Shown: positions 1 through 10,210 of the stretch, piece by piece | Layout: the number at the start of each line of letters is the position of its first letter | Numbering within the stretch: position 1 is the stretch's first letter | Source: Candidatus Accumulibacter regalis | GTDB taxonomy: Bacteria; Pseudomonadota; Gammaproteobacteria; Burkholderiales; Rhodocyclaceae | DNA: 64,000 bases | Direction of reading: 5' to 3' | Assembly: GCA_000585075.1 (NCBI GenBank) | Contig: JEMY01000026.1 | Coordinates: forward strand, 16,335-80,334 | Program-made: the position numbers and the translations under genes | The notes under the pieces: model-generated | The model's database searches: none | Seen by the model: the letters and a program-made list of their open reading frames with translations, nothing else | What the model was told of the DNA's origin: nothing

Positions 1-915
1 GTCATCGCCTCGCGCGAGTCGCGCCTTGCCATGTGGCAAGCGGAGTACGTGCGCGGGCGTCTCGCAGAACTATACCCACAGCGCAACATCGAGATCCTCG
101 GCATGACCACCCGTGGCGACCAGATCCTCGATCGCCCGCTGGCGGCCATCGGCGGCAAGGGTTTGTTCATCAAGGAACTCGAAGTGGCGATGCAGAACGG
201 CCAGGCCGATATCGCGGTGCATTCGATGAAGGACCTGCCGATGGACATGCCCGAGGGCTTTGTCCTGGGCGCCATCACGTCGCGCGAGAACCCGTGCGAC
301 GCCTTCGTTTCCAACCGCTTTGCCGGGCTCAACGATCTGCCGGCCAAGGCGGTGATCGGCACCTCGAGCCTGCGCCGCGAGGCGAGTCTGCGCGCTCGCT
401 ACCCTGATCTGGTCATCAGGAGCCTGCGCGGCAACCTCGATACGCGTCTGCGGAAGCTTGATGCGGGTGAGTACGACGCCATAATCCTCGCTGCCGCGGG
501 CCTGATTCGACTTGGGCTGGTCGGTCGAATTGCGTCCGTGTTGACCCCCGAGCAGTCCCTGCCGGCGCCGGGCCAGGGCGTGCTCGGTATCGAGGTGCCA
601 GCCCAGCGCGCTGATTTGATCGCCTTGGTGGCTCCGCTCAACGATCCGGCTGCGGCTCAATGCGTGCGCGCGGAGCGTGCCTTTTCACGCGCCCTGGGCG
701 GCAGCTGCCAGCTTCCTCTGGCTGCGCATGCGATGCTCGAGGGCGGTTTGCTCTGGCTACGTGGCTTTGTCGCTTTACCAGACGGCAGACAGCTGCTTGC
801 GGGTGAGTTGCGCGGCGCTCCAGACGACGACGAGGCCGTCGGCCGTGCCCTGGCGCAGATGCTGCGCGACCAGGGGGCAGGCGCCATACTTGACCAGCTT
901 GCAGCAGGGCAATGA
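1..915 (+). CDS. hemC: Hydroxymethylbilane synthase (porphobilinogen deaminase), 5' end outside window
   Basis: This cytosolic enzyme condenses four porphobilinogen units into hydroxymethylbilane, the linear precursor of uroporphyrinogen III in haem synthesis. The frame is open from base 1 and reads [14 protein letters not shown], the conserved start region of HemC. The ATG at 31 is therefore internal and only a few N-terminal residues are missing. Visible motifs are [23 protein letters not shown] and LGGSCQLPL; the last holds the cysteine that carries the dipyrromethane cofactor. The stop codon overlaps the hemD start (ATGA), so the two genes are probably translationally coupled. Identification is secure; only the true start is unseen. 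Confidence 0.96.
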   Translation, partial: VIASRESRLAMWQAEYVRGRLAELYPQRNIEILGMTTRGDQILDRPLAAIGGKGLFIKELEVAMQNGQADIAVHSMKDLPMDMPEGFVLGAITSRENPCDAFVSNRFAGLNDLPAKAVIGTSSLRREASLRARYPDLVIRSLRGNLDTRLRKLDAGEYDAIILAAAGLIRLGLVGRIASVLTPEQSLPAPGQGVLGIEVPAQRADLIALVAPLNDPAAAQCVRAERAFSRALGGSCQLPLAAHAMLEGGLLWLRGFVALPDGRQLLAGELRGAPDDDEAVGRALAQMLRDQGAGAILDQLAAGQ

Positions 916-1685
916 CCGAGGCATTACGCGGCAAGACAATCGTCGTCACGCGGCCGCGTGCGCAAGCGCCCCGTCTGGCTGCCTGGATCGCCGAACACGG
1001 CGGCGAGCCGCTGCTTTTTCCGTTACTCGAGATAACGCCAGTTGACGACCCGGAGCAGTTGCGCTTGGCAATCGCTGCCCTTGACGGCTATTCGCTGGCG
1101 ATCTTCATCAGCCCGAATGCCGTCGAGCACAGTGTCCCGGAAATCCTTGCGGCTCGCCAGTGGCCGGCCGGTTTGCAGGCGGTCGCCATTGGTCAGGGGA
1201 GCCTTTCCTTACTGCTCGCGTACGGGATCAGGAACCCGCTCGCTCCGCTCGAACGCTTCGATTCGGAGTCCCTGCTCGAACTTCCGGCATTGCAGAGCCC
1301 CGCTGTCGCCGGCCAACGGGTGGTCATCTTTCGCGGCAACGGTGGCCGTGAGTTCCTTGCCGACAGCTTGCGGGAGCGCGGGGCGCAGGTCGACTACGTG
1401 AGCTGTTACCAGCGTTCGTCGCCGGCTAGTGCCGCCGTGCTCGAAGCGCTCTGGCGCAACGGCCGCCTCGACGCCCTGACCGTCTCCTCCAGCGAGGGTT
1501 TGCGGAACCTTGTCGACCTGCTCGACGCCTCCGCGCGTGCGTCTCTGTGTACCACTCCGGTGTTCGTGCCACACCAGCGAATCGCCGACTTGGCGCAGAA
1601 ACTTGGTTTGCAGCGGGTGATTCTGACCGAACCGGCAGATGCTGGGATCATTGCTGCTCTGAACGTATATAATTGGCGGTCATGA
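912..1685 (+). CDS. hemD: Uroporphyrinogen-III synthase
   Basis: HemD cyclises hydroxymethylbilane and inverts ring D to give uroporphyrinogen III. The 257-residue product has the usual length. It shows weakly conserved family features: an N-terminal TRPRAQA segment, FISPNAVEH near residue 67, [12 protein letters not shown] near residue 138, and TVSSSEGL near residue 192. HemD sequences diverge strongly, so the position directly after hemC and before hemX supports the call as much as the motifs do. The start ATG overlaps the hemC stop, and the hemD stop overlaps the hemX start (ATGA at 1682). Confidence 0.93.
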   Translation: MTEALRGKTIVVTRPRAQAPRLAAWIAEHGGEPLLFPLLEITPVDDPEQLRLAIAALDGYSLAIFISPNAVEHSVPEILAARQWPAGLQAVAIGQGSLSLLLAYGIRNPLAPLERFDSESLLELPALQSPAVAGQRVVIFRGNGGREFLADSLRERGAQVDYVSCYQRSSPASAAVLEALWRNGRLDALTVSSSEGLRNLVDLLDASARASLCTTPVFVPHQRIADLAQKLGLQRVILTEPADAGIIAALNVYNWRS

Positions 1686-3133
1686 TGAAAGAAGAAATCG
1701 ACCCAAGGTCTCCACTTTCCGAACAAGCGGCCGCAGAGACGGCTGCCAAGCCGCCGCCAGAGGAGCAACCGTCGGCGGGTTCTCGAGCAGAGCCCGAGAG
1801 CGAGTCGTTGCCCGCGGGCGAACAGCGGCCGGAGATGGTTTCCCCGGCGAAGGCCGAGCCGGTCCCGGAAGCTGAGTCGCCGGTCGACAAGGAGCCGTTG
1901 CCGGACAGTCGAGCAACGACGGTCGAGGGTCCGCCAAGCGCCGAGGTGCAGGCATCTGCAAAGAGTGCTGCTCAGACACCATCGCCAGCCAGTCAGCCAA
2001 CGCCTGCCAGTGCGCAGGGTACAGGCGACCAGCCGCCGGCAAGCCGGGCGGCGGCGGATCAGCAGCCACCCGGCTGGCGCAGTCCGTGGTTGCTGGTGGT
2101 GCTGGTGGCCCTTGGGCTGGCCGGCTGGCAGTGGTTCGAAACCCGGCAGAAGCTGGCCGATACGCAACAGGAGTTGGCCCGTCGCCTCGCCGACAGCGAT
2201 TCGAGTGGCGCCGAAATCCGTGCGCTATCCAAGGGCGCGACCGAGCAGGTGGCTGGCGTCCTCGGTCGCCTTGCGGCCCTTGAGGGGAAAATTGCCGAAT
2301 CGCAGAGCCAGCAGGCGATGCTCGAGAAGTTGTACCAGGATATCGCCCGCAACCGGGATGAGTGGGCGCTCGCCGAAGTCGAGCAAAGTGTGACCCTGGC
2401 CGCGCAGCAGTTGCAGCTGGCGGGCAATGTGCAGGCAGCCGTGCTCGCCCTGCAAACCGCCGACGCCCGCCTGGCGGCGAGCAGCCGGCCACAGTTCGTC
2501 AGCCTGCGCAAGGTTTTGAGCAATGATCTCGATCGCCTGCGTGCTTTGCCGCAGATCGACGTTGCGGCCATGAGTTTGCGCCTGGAAAGTGTCATAAATG
2601 CCATCGACACGATTCCCCTTGCTGTCGATGGGCGGTCCCGGCCGAATGGCGAGGGCGCAAAAGAAAGCGCAGACGGTGCGGCGGCGGAAGCGTCGTCGCC
2701 GCCGGCCGCTGAATGGCCTTCGGTAAGCAGCGTCGAGTTCTGGCAGCAACTGGTCAGCGCCGAGTTGTGGCAGCGATTGGGTCGCGAGATCTGGGGCGAA
2801 GTCAAGTCGCTGATCCGGATCCAGCGCGTTGACCGCGATGAGCCGGCCTTGCTCGCGCCGGGCCAGGCGTTCTTCTTGCGCGAAAACCTCAAGTTGCGTC
2901 TTCTCAACGCGCGCCTGGCTTTGCTGGCGCGCGATCAATGGACTTTCCAGAACGAGCTGAAGCATGCCCGGGCGTGGATCGATCGCTACTTTGACACCAG
3001 CGATAGCTCGTTGCAGACCGCGCAAAGCAATCTGGATCAGCTCGTTGCCACCGAGATCAACATCGAGATGCCGACGCTCAATGAAAGCCTGTCGGCGGTC
3101 AAGACCTTCAAGCTCGGTCAGGAGCGCCAGTGA
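1682..3133 (+). CDS. hemX: HemX-family membrane protein (haem operon)
   Basis: This HemX-type protein of 483 residues is often misannotated as uroporphyrin-III C-methyltransferase. Residues 1 to about 130 are a low-complexity Pro/Ala/Glu-rich cytoplasmic tail. A single membrane segment (PWLLVVLVALGLAGWQWF) follows near 135-152, then a heptad-rich stretch and the periplasmic HemX domain. The ATG at 1682 is chosen because it overlaps the hemD stop; the ORF track starts at an upstream TTG. No SAM-binding methyltransferase motif is visible. Its exact role in haem synthesis is unclear in the family; it is usually thought to organise the pathway at the membrane together with HemY. Confidence 0.85.
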   Translation: MMKEEIDPRSPLSEQAAAETAAKPPPEEQPSAGSRAEPESESLPAGEQRPEMVSPAKAEPVPEAESPVDKEPLPDSRATTVEGPPSAEVQASAKSAAQTPSPASQPTPASAQGTGDQPPASRAAADQQPPGWRSPWLLVVLVALGLAGWQWFETRQKLADTQQELARRLADSDSSGAEIRALSKGATEQVAGVLGRLAALEGKIAESQSQQAMLEKLYQDIARNRDEWALAEVEQSVTLAAQQLQLAGNVQAAVLALQTADARLAASSRPQFVSLRKVLSNDLDRLRALPQIDVAAMSLRLESVINAIDTIPLAVDGRSRPNGEGAKESADGAAAEASSPPAAEWPSVSSVEFWQQLVSAELWQRLGREIWGEVKSLIRIQRVDRDEPALLAPGQAFFLRENLKLRLLNARLALLARDQWTFQNELKHARAWIDRYFDTSDSSLQTAQSNLDQLVATEINIEMPTLNESLSAVKTFKLGQERQ

Positions 3134-4362
3134 GAGGGCTACTTTGGCTACTGGCACTTGCTGCCACGGCTGTCGGCATTTCGCTGGCAGCAAGGTACAA
3201 CGACGGCTACCTGCTGCTGATCGTCCCGCCGTATCGCATCGAGATCGCACTCAGTCTGGCGATTCTCCTCTTCTTTACCTCCTTCGCCCTGCTCTACCTG
3301 CTGCTGCGGACAATTGGGCTGACGCTCTCCCTGCCCGGCCGTATTGGTGACTATCGGGCACGGCGCCGTCGCGAGAAGGCCGCGGCGTCGCTTCATGAGG
3401 CCATTCGCCTGCTCTTCGAAGGGCGTTTCACGCAGGCTTTGAAGAAGGCCGGCGAGGCGCACGCTGCTGGCCACTCGCCGGGCGTGGCAGCCCTGCTCGC
3501 CGCACGGGCGGCGCATGGCCTTCGCGAACCCGAGAAGGAGCAGGAGTGGCTCGGCCGCGTCAACGACGCGCGGCTGGATCCTGCCCGGTTGATGCTGGAA
3601 GCCGAAATGGCCATCGACCATGAGCACTATGCCGAGGCGGTGAGCTTGCTGCACGCCCTGCAGAACATTTCCGGTCGGCACATCGCCGCGTTGCGCCTTG
3701 AACTACGTGCGCAGCAGGGTTGCGGCAACTGGCCGGAGGTGTTGCGGCTGGCCCGCCTGCTCGAGAAGCGCGAAGCTTTGGCCCCTGAATTGGCGCAGGA
3801 AATCAAGACTCAGGCGCACCAGGAAACCATCCGCCGGCAGCAGCAGGCCGACGAGGGCCAATTGCTCGCCTACCTGCGCGCCATACCGGCCAAGGAGCGC
3901 AGCCTGAGGCTGACGCACACCGCCTGCGAAGCTCTGCTTGAACACGGCGTTTACGACGATGCGCAGCGCATGATCGAGAAACAACTCGAGGGGCAGTGGG
4001 ATTCGGAGCTGGTGCAACTGTATGGCCAGGTGCGGGGTAGCGACCTGACTTCGTGTATTGCTCGCGCCGAGAAATGGCTGCCGCAGCATCCCGACGACGC
4101 ACAACTGCTGCTCGCCTTGGGCCGCCTGTGTTTGCACCAGCGTTTGTGGGGTAAAGCCCAAATCTACCTCGAGGCCTCACTGTCGCTGGTCGATCAGCGC
4201 GCGGTCAGGCTTGAGTTGGCTCGCCTCTTCGAGCAGACCGAACGCTGGGATGACGCCATGCCGCACTACCGGGCCGCCGCCGAGCAGGTCGCCCTGCGTC
4301 CTACGCCGCTTCTTCGCCTTGGCCTAAGCTCTCCTCGCTCAGTGCCTCGTTTGCCCGGCTAG
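3130..4362 (+). CDS. hemY: HemY protein (membrane-anchored TPR protein of the haem operon)
   Basis: HemY of proteobacterial haem operons is an inner-membrane protein with an N-terminal hydrophobic hairpin and cytoplasmic TPR-like helices. It is unrelated to the Bacillus protoporphyrinogen oxidase of the same name. Here residues 2-22 and about 36-60 are hydrophobic (LLWLLALAATAVGISLAA; IALSLAILLFFTSFALLYLL), followed by about 340 residues of helical repeats rich in Ala and Leu. The GTG start at 3130 overlaps the hemX stop. The last 15 residues (SSPRSVPRLPG) look less conserved than the rest. Function is assigned by family and position. Confidence 0.87.
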   Translation: MRGLLWLLALAATAVGISLAARYNDGYLLLIVPPYRIEIALSLAILLFFTSFALLYLLLRTIGLTLSLPGRIGDYRARRRREKAAASLHEAIRLLFEGRFTQALKKAGEAHAAGHSPGVAALLAARAAHGLREPEKEQEWLGRVNDARLDPARLMLEAEMAIDHEHYAEAVSLLHALQNISGRHIAALRLELRAQQGCGNWPEVLRLARLLEKREALAPELAQEIKTQAHQETIRRQQQADEGQLLAYLRAIPAKERSLRLTHTACEALLEHGVYDDAQRMIEKQLEGQWDSELVQLYGQVRGSDLTSCIARAEKWLPQHPDDAQLLLALGRLCLHQRLWGKAQIYLEASLSLVDQRAVRLELARLFEQTERWDDAMPHYRAAAEQVALRPTPLLRLGLSSPRSVPRLPG

Positions 4363-4387
4363 GTCTGTCTATCGGTCTCTCGCCCGC

Positions 4388-5305
4388 TTAGACCCACTCT
4401 CGCGGTTCGAGCAGCGCGTAGAGTTCTGCTTCCGGGCTGCCGGCCGCGGGTCGCCAGTCGTAACGCCATTTGACCGTCGGTGGCAGCGACATCAGGATCG
4501 ACTCGGTTCGTCCGCCCGACTGCAGGCCAAACAGCGTTCCGCGATCCCAGACCAGATTGAATTCGACGTAGCGCCCCCGCCGATACGCCTGGAAGTCGCG
4601 CTCGCGTTCTCCGTATGGCGTTCCTTGGCGCTTGTCGATGATCGGCAGGTAGGCTTCGGTAAACGCTTCTCCGACGGCCTGAGTCAGCGCGAAGCAACGC
4701 TCGAACCCCCCCTCGCTCAGGTCGTCGAAGAACACGCCACCGACGCCACGTGGCTCATTGCGGTGTTTGAGGAAAAAGTACTCGTCGCACCATTTCTTGT
4801 AGCGCGCATGGACGTCTTTCCCGAAAGGGAGCAGCGCCTGCTTGCACGTGGCGTGAAAATGCCGGATGTCTTCGCTGAATGGGTAGTAGGGGGTCAGGTC
4901 CATGCCACCGCCGAACCACCACACCGGTCCGGCATCGCTCCTGGTCGCCACCAGCGCGCGCACGTTCATGTGCGCGGTCGGGCAGTAGGGGTTTTGCGGG
5001 TGTAACACCAGCGAGACGCCCATCGCTTCGAAGGCGCGACCGGCCAGTTCTGGCCGCTTTGCGGTCGCCGAAGCGGGCAGCGTGGAACCGCTGACCTGCG
5101 AGAAGGCCACCCCACCGCGCTCGAAGACGCGACCGCCCTCGATGATGCACGTGCAGCCACTGCCGGCGAGCGGCTCACCGGCTGCCTTTTGCCAGCTATC
5201 GGCGCGGAATTGCCTGCCGTCGGCGCCCTCGACTGCTGCAAGCGCCGCGACGATGCGCGTCTGCAAGCCGGTGAAATAGCTCCTCAGGAGTGCCGCGTCG
5301 ATCAT
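4388..5305 (-). CDS. hemF: Oxygen-dependent coproporphyrinogen-III oxidase
   Basis: HemF performs the aerobic oxidative decarboxylation of coproporphyrinogen III to protoporphyrinogen IX. The product is 305 residues from the chosen ATG at 5305 ([11 protein letters not shown]); the ORF track adds nine residues from an upstream GTG. Signature stretches are [29 protein letters not shown] and [16 protein letters not shown], which include the conserved His and Asp/Arg positions of the family. The gene lies 52 nt downstream of purD on the same strand and converges with hemY 25 nt away. Its location beside hemCDXY on the opposite strand groups haem genes without placing them in one operon. Confidence 0.96.
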   Translation of the reverse strand: MIDAALLRSYFTGLQTRIVAALAAVEGADGRQFRADSWQKAAGEPLAGSGCTCIIEGGRVFERGGVAFSQVSGSTLPASATAKRPELAGRAFEAMGVSLVLHPQNPYCPTAHMNVRALVATRSDAGPVWWFGGGMDLTPYYPFSEDIRHFHATCKQALLPFGKDVHARYKKWCDEYFFLKHRNEPRGVGGVFFDDLSEGGFERCFALTQAVGEAFTEAYLPIIDKRQGTPYGERERDFQAYRRGRYVEFNLVWDRGTLFGLQSGGRTESILMSLPPTVKWRYDWRPAAGSPEAELYALLEPREWV

Positions 5306-5357
5306 TTCGAGGCTTTGCCGGCCGACCCCCACCAGATCCCCTGCCTGCTCTGACTCC

Positions 5358-6647
5358 TCATCGTGGCACGGCGCGGTGGCCGATGTCGTGGCGATACTGC
5401 ATACCGTCGAAGTGAATTCCGATAATCAGATTGTAGGCGCGCTTCTGTGCCTGCTTGACGTTGTCGCCGAGCGCCGTGACGCAGAGTACGCGGCCACCGG
5501 CGGTGACCGTCTGGCCCTCGTGTTCGCGGGTCCCGGCGTGGAAAACATGACTGTCTTCGCTGCTTGCGCCGCCTTTCGGCAGGCCGCTGATCACGTCGCC
5601 CGTGCGCGGGGCGCCGGGGTAGTTGGCGGCCGCGAGAACGACGCCCAGGGCGACGCGCCGATCCCAGGTCGCTTCGACCTGGTCGAGCCGGCCGGCGACC
5701 GCGTGGTCGAGCAGCATGAACAGGTCCGACTTCAGGCGCATCAGGATCGGTTGCGCTTCCGGGTCGCCGAGGCGGCAATTGAATTCAACCGTCTTGACCG
5801 ATCCGTCCTTGCCGATCATCAGCCCGGCGTAGAGGAAACCGGTGTAGGGGATTCCCTCGGCGGCCATTCCGCGCACCGTCGGCAGGATGATTTCGCGCAT
5901 CGTCCGGGCGTGCACCTCAGGCGTCACCACCAGCGCTGGCGAGTAGGCGCCCATGCCGCCGGTGTTGGGGCCGGTATCGCCGTCGCCGATACGCTTGTGG
6001 TCCTGACTCGACGCCAGCGGCAGGACGTCCTTGCCGTCGACCAGGACGATGAAGCTGGCTTCCTCGCCCTCCAGGAACTCCTCGACGACCACCTGCGTCG
6101 GTGTGCCACCTTCCGGTGCGCACGCGCCATTCTCTGGCAGCATGCGGTCGAGCGCAGCGTGCGCCTCGACGAGCGTCATCGCCACCACCACCCCCTTGCC
6201 GGCGGCGAGGCCATCGGCCTTGATGACGATTGGCGCACCCTGCTGGTCTACGTAGGCGTGCGCCGAAGCGCGGTCGGTGAAGCTTGCGAAGCGCGCCGTC
6301 GGGATACCGTGCCTGGCCATGAAGCGTTTGGCAAAGTCCTTCGAGCTTTCAAGTTGCGCGGCTTCCTTGCTCGGGCCGAAGATCTTCAGGCCGCGGGCGC
6401 GAAAAAGGTTGACTATGCCCGCCGCCAGCGGCGCTTCGGGGCCGACGATGGTCAGCGACACCTTTTCTTCTTCGGCGAAGTCGGCGAGCGCGTCGAGATC
6501 GGTGATGGCCACATTCTCCAGCGCCCGGTCCGCAGCTGTGCCGGCGTTGCCAGGCGCGACGAAGACCTTCTGCAGGCCGGGCGTCTTGGCCAGACACCAG
6601 GCGAGTGCGTGTTCGCGACCGCCCGAACCGATGACCAGTAACTTCAT
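5358..6647 (-). CDS. purD: Phosphoribosylamine-glycine ligase (GARS)
   Basis: PurD is the ATP-grasp ligase that joins phosphoribosylamine and glycine in purine synthesis. The product is 429 residues from the ATG at 6647 ([15 protein letters not shown]); the longer ORF start lacks homology and the ATG is preceded by a GAGAGGAT ribosome binding site. Conserved elements include [37 protein letters not shown] and [12 protein letters not shown], the last being an ATP/Mg-binding ATP-grasp signature. It sits between purH and hemF in the dusB-fis-purH-purD-hemF run. Confidence 0.96.
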   Translation of the reverse strand: MKLLVIGSGGREHALAWCLAKTPGLQKVFVAPGNAGTAADRALENVAITDLDALADFAEEEKVSLTIVGPEAPLAAGIVNLFRARGLKIFGPSKEAAQLESSKDFAKRFMARHGIPTARFASFTDRASAHAYVDQQGAPIVIKADGLAAGKGVVVAMTLVEAHAALDRMLPENGACAPEGGTPTQVVVEEFLEGEEASFIVLVDGKDVLPLASSQDHKRIGDGDTGPNTGGMGAYSPALVVTPEVHARTMREIILPTVRGMAAEGIPYTGFLYAGLMIGKDGSVKTVEFNCRLGDPEAQPILMRLKSDLFMLLDHAVAGRLDQVEATWDRRVALGVVLAAANYPGAPRTGDVISGLPKGGASSEDSHVFHAGTREHEGQTVTAGGRVLCVTALGDNVKQAQKRAYNLIIGIHFDGMQYRHDIGHRAVPR

Positions 6648-6785
6648 AAAAATCCTCTCCCCCGAGAGCGGCCGCGGCGGCATGCTGCTGGTCCGCAGCA
6701 GAACGATTGCCGTCGACAATTCCGCCGGTATTTAGATCAGCTCAAAAAGCCCGTCACACATCGTGTCTTTGCCGCCGCATCGCGA

Positions 6786-8351
6786 TCAGTGCCGGAAGTG
6801 ACGGGCGCCGGTGAACACCATCGTCAGTCCATGCTCGTTGGCGGCGGCAATCACCTCCTCGTCGCGCATCGACCCTCCCGGCTGGATGACCGCCTTGGCG
6901 CCCGCCGCCGCGAGGACGTCGATGCCGTCACGGAAGGGGAAGAAAGCGTCGGAGGCGACCACCGAACCGGCCAGTTCGAGACACGCGTTCTGGGCCTTGC
7001 TTACGGCAATTCGCGTCGAGTCGACGCGGCTCATCTGGCCGGCGCCAACGCCCAGGGTCATGCCGTGGCCACAGAAGACGATGGCATTGGACTTGACGAA
7101 CTTGGCGACGCGGTAGGCAAAAAGCAGGTTCTCGATCTGCGACGCGCTCGGCACCAGGGCGCTGACCACCCTGAGGTCGGACGCCTGCACGTTGAATCGG
7201 TCCGGTGTCTGCAGCAACAGGCCGCCGCCGATGCGCTTCATCTCGAAGTCGTGGTAGACCTTGGCCAGTGGCAGTTCCAGGACGCGCAGGTTTTGCTTGC
7301 CGGACAGCAGTTCCCTGGCCGCGGCGGTGAACCCGGGAGCGAGAAGAACCTCGACGAAATGCTTGCGCGAATTCATGGCCACGATGACGTCGGCGTCTAC
7401 CGTGCCGTTGAAAGCAATGATGCCGCCAAACGCCGACGTCGAGTCGGTCTGAAAGGCTTTTTCGTACGCCGACAGCAGATCGGCGCTGATCGCGACGCCG
7501 CAGGGATTGGCGTGCTTGACGATCACGCAGGCGGGCGTGTCGAAGGTCTTGACGCATTCCCAGGCGGCGTCCGCGTCGGCGATGTTGTTGTACGACAGCT
7601 CCTTGCCCTGTAGCTGCCGGTAGTTGGCGATCGAGCCTGCGACCGGCTCTGGATCACGGTAGAAGGCGGCCTGCTGGTGTGGGTTCTCGCCGTAACGCAG
7701 CGTCTCGCCGCGATCGAAAGCCAGCTGCAGCCGCTCGGGAAAGGGCTTTGCCTGTTCGCTTTCGTCAAGAGAGGTCAGCCAGTTGGCGATGGCCGCGTCG
7801 TAGCGTGCGGTATGTACGAAGGCTTTCTTGGCCAGGGCGAAGCGGGTGGCTGCGCTCAGCCCGCCACCGTTGCTCGCCATTTCCGAGAGGAGTGCCGGGT
7901 AGTCTTCGGGATCGGTGACCACGGCCACGCCGGCGTAGTTCTTGGCCGCCGAACGGACCATGGCTGGACCGCCAATGTCGATGTTCTCGATGGCCTCGGC
8001 GAGCGTGACGTCGGGTTTGGCAATCGTCTCGCGGAAAGGGTAGAGGTTGACGCAAACCAGATCGATCGCCGGAATGCCGTGCTCCTCGATAGTCGCCAGG
8101 TGTTCCGGCAGATCGCGGCGGGCGAGGATGCCGCCGTGCACCTTCGGATGCAGCGTTTTCACGCGGCCGTCGAGCATTTCCGGGAAGCCCGTGTAATCGC
8201 CGACCTCGGTGACCTCAAGCCCGGCATCGCGCAGCATTTTGGCCGTGCCGCCGGTCGACAGCAGTCTGACGCCGTAGGCGGCAAGGCCCTGGGCAAATTC
8301 GCGAGCACGATTCTTGTTGGAGAGGCTGATCAGGGCTTGGCGTATTTTCAT
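6786..8351 (-). CDS. purH: Bifunctional AICAR transformylase / IMP cyclohydrolase
   Basis: PurH catalyses the last two steps to IMP. The product has 521 residues from the ATG at 8351 ([13 protein letters not shown]). The N-terminal 190 residues form the MGS-like cyclohydrolase domain ([26 protein letters not shown]). The remainder is the transformylase domain with the catalytic KHANPCG motif near residue 260 and [19 protein letters not shown]. The track ORF extends 59 codons upstream but that stretch is a shadow of fis. It lies 49 nt after fis. The 138 nt between purH and purD contain no gene. Confidence 0.97.
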   Translation of the reverse strand: MKIRQALISLSNKNRAREFAQGLAAYGVRLLSTGGTAKMLRDAGLEVTEVGDYTGFPEMLDGRVKTLHPKVHGGILARRDLPEHLATIEEHGIPAIDLVCVNLYPFRETIAKPDVTLAEAIENIDIGGPAMVRSAAKNYAGVAVVTDPEDYPALLSEMASNGGGLSAATRFALAKKAFVHTARYDAAIANWLTSLDESEQAKPFPERLQLAFDRGETLRYGENPHQQAAFYRDPEPVAGSIANYRQLQGKELSYNNIADADAAWECVKTFDTPACVIVKHANPCGVAISADLLSAYEKAFQTDSTSAFGGIIAFNGTVDADVIVAMNSRKHFVEVLLAPGFTAAARELLSGKQNLRVLELPLAKVYHDFEMKRIGGGLLLQTPDRFNVQASDLRVVSALVPSASQIENLLFAYRVAKFVKSNAIVFCGHGMTLGVGAGQMSRVDSTRIAVSKAQNACLELAGSVVASDAFFPFRDGIDVLAAAGAKAVIQPGGSMRDEEVIAAANEHGLTMVFTGARHFRH

Positions 8352-8400
8352 GGTGGGCAGGTTTGCGACAGGGTAGGGAGGATTGGAGCAAGAGGTCGGT

Positions 8401-8652
8401 TCAGGCGATGAGCCGGTGATCGACCAGCTTCTTGCGCAGGGTGTTGCGGTTGATTCCGAGAATTTCGGCAGCGAAAGTCTGGTTGCCGCCGGCCTGTTTG
8501 AGCACGACTTCGAGCATCGGGCGTTCAACGCTCTTGATCACCATCTCGTATACCGGTGCCGGCTTTTCGCCGTCAAGGTGCTGAAAATAGTTTTCCAGCG
8601 CCTTGCGGACGAAACTTGCAATGTCCTCATCCTCATCGTGTTGTCGCTTCAT
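8401..8652 (-). CDS. fis: Fis family nucleoid-associated DNA-binding protein
   Basis: Fis bends DNA and modulates growth-phase-dependent transcription and site-specific recombination. The 83-residue product is shorter than the 98-residue enterobacterial Fis but typical for betaproteobacteria. The C-terminal helix-turn-helix is clear ([19 protein letters not shown]), preceded by the dimerisation helices ([21 protein letters not shown]). Its start overlaps the dusB stop (ATGA at 8649-8652), matching the conserved dusB-fis pairing. In enterobacteria this operon is growth-rate controlled; no specific control site was identified here. Confidence 0.95.
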   Translation of the reverse strand: MKRQHDEDEDIASFVRKALENYFQHLDGEKPAPVYEMVIKSVERPMLEVVLKQAGGNQTFAAEILGINRNTLRKKLVDHRLIA

Positions 8653-9701
8653 GCGGCGAGATCCTCACAATTGGCGTTGGCCAGCGCCGGCGTGGCCGGA
8701 TCGCTGCTGACGTAGGGCAGGTGCTCGTTGTGCTCGGCGAGCGCCAGGAAAAAGTCGTTGACCGCTTGCCGTTGCAGGGCGATCGTCGGCAATTGGTTCA
8801 TCATGTGGCGGAAGGCTGCCGATCCGACCAGCCCCTTCGTGTACCACGAGATATGCTTGCGCGCGACGCGCACGCCAGTTTCCGTGCCGTAGAAGAGGTA
8901 GAGGTCTTCAAGGTGGGCGAGCAGGATGCGGTGAATCTCGCTGACCCGCGGCGGCATCAGAGGCGTGCCGGTGTTCAGGAAGTGCTCGATCTCGCGGAAC
9001 AGCCAGGGACGACCCTGGGCCGCGCGGCCGATCATCAGCGCGTCGGCGCCGGTGCTCTCGAGAACGAACTTTGCCGTCTCCGGCGAGACGATGTCGCCGT
9101 TGGCGATCAGCGGAATGCGGGCCTCGGCCTTCACCGCGCGCATGGTGTCGTACTCGGCGTGACCGCTGTAGCCACAGGCGCGCGTCCGGCCATGCATGGC
9201 CAGAGCCCGGATCCCGGACTGCTCGGCAATTTTCAGAATGCTCAGGGCGTTACGGTTGCCGGTGTCCCAGCCGGTCCGGATCTTCAGCGTCACCGGCGTC
9301 TGCGGTACCGCCTTGACCACCGCCGACAGGATCTTGCCGACCAGGGGCTCGTCGCGGAGCAGGGCAGAGCCGGCCATCACATTGCAGATCTTCTTGGCCG
9401 GGCAGCCCATGTTGATATCGATGATCTGCGCTCCGCGGTCGACGTTGTAGCGCGCCGCATCGGCCATCATCGCCGGGTCTGCGCCGGCGATCTGCACCGA
9501 GATCGGCGCCACTTCGCCATCGTGATTGGCGCGGCGGCGGGTTTTCGCGCTTCCGTAGAGCAGTGAGTTCGAAGTCACCATCTCGGAGACGGCGAGGCCG
9601 GCGCCAAGGCTCTTGCAGAGCTGTCTGAAAGGCCGGTCGGTCACACCTGCCATCGGCGCGACAAACAGGTTGTTGCGAAGCGTAAATCCGAGGAATTCCA
9701 T
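8649..9701 (-). CDS. dusB: tRNA-dihydrouridine synthase B
   Basis: DusB is an FMN- and NADPH-dependent enzyme that reduces specific D-loop uridines in tRNA. The 350-residue protein opens with FTLRNNLFVAPMAGVTDRPFR, the flavin-binding start of the Dus family, and holds the active-site cysteine in NMGCPAKK near residue 101. Other conserved parts are TLKIRTGWD and MIGRAAQGRPWLFREI. It is the first gene of the dusB-fis-purH-purD-hemF run; its ATG at 9701 follows 225 nt of non-coding DNA that should carry the promoter. Confidence 0.96.
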   Translation of the reverse strand: MEFLGFTLRNNLFVAPMAGVTDRPFRQLCKSLGAGLAVSEMVTSNSLLYGSAKTRRRANHDGEVAPISVQIAGADPAMMADAARYNVDRGAQIIDINMGCPAKKICNVMAGSALLRDEPLVGKILSAVVKAVPQTPVTLKIRTGWDTGNRNALSILKIAEQSGIRALAMHGRTRACGYSGHAEYDTMRAVKAEARIPLIANGDIVSPETAKFVLESTGADALMIGRAAQGRPWLFREIEHFLNTGTPLMPPRVSEIHRILLAHLEDLYLFYGTETGVRVARKHISWYTKGLVGSAAFRHMMNQLPTIALQRQAVNDFFLALAEHNEHLPYVSSDPATPALANANCEDLAA

Positions 9702-9902
9702 GGCGGTGCGGTGCCGGGGCGCAAGGCAAGACCGGGATTCTACCGCGATTGGCGCCCGAAAAACAGACGATCTTGCGTGCCGGCGACATTGATCGCCTTG
9801 GCGATGGCGTCACGGCATCGGCAGGCCTGCCGCCGGACTGGGCCTTGAGCTCAGCCGTCGCTACCTGCTTCCTGCGGCGTCAGCGTGCGCGGCGCTTCTC
9901 GC

Positions 9903-9931
9903 CCTGACGGCCACCCGAATTGGCCGTCAGG
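9903..9931 (-). terminator. Hairpin overlapping the minE stop, probable end of the min operon
   Basis: An 11-bp perfect inverted repeat (cctgacggcca / tggccgtcagg) encloses a 7-nt loop and overlaps the minE stop codon at 9927-9929. It lies between minE and dusB, both on the minus strand, where transcription of minCDE would end. There is no clear T-run after the stem, so it may act in a factor-dependent way or protect the 3' end. Confidence 0.5.
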
Positions 9932-10208
9932 CGCTGTCCTGAGCCTTGTTGGCCGTGTCCGGCATGACGATGTTCACCTCGAGTACTTCCATGTTTCCCT
10001 GCTTCTCGATCGATACCTTGATATCTTCCGGGTTCACCGAGACGTACTTCGAGATCACCGCCATCAACTCCTGCTGCAATGCCGGCAGGAAGTCGGGCGT
10101 GTTGTTACTTTCATTGCGTTCGTGGGCAATGATCAGTTGCAGGCGTTCCTTGGCAATGGACGCCGTCTTGGGCTTGCTGCCGCCGAAGATCAGGGAGAAC
10201 AGGGACAT
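9927..10208 (-). CDS. minE: Cell division topological specificity factor MinE
   Basis: MinE stimulates the MinD ATPase and drives the pole-to-pole oscillation that keeps MinC away from midcell. The product is 93 residues. The N-terminal amphipathic membrane-targeting region ([24 protein letters not shown]) leads into the MinD-binding segment ([11 protein letters not shown]) and the C-terminal topological specificity domain. The start is 2 nt after the minD stop, so translation is probably coupled. Confidence 0.96.
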   Translation of the reverse strand: MSLFSLIFGGSKPKTASIAKERLQLIIAHERNESNNTPDFLPALQQELMAVISKYVSVNPEDIKVSIEKQGNMEVLEVNIVMPDTANKAQDSA

Positions 10209-10210
10209 CC

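Noticed and set aside
1668-1673. TATAAT just upstream of hemX as a promoter
   Set aside because: It lies 9 nt from the start codon inside hemD with no -35; the stop/start overlap favours operon transcription.
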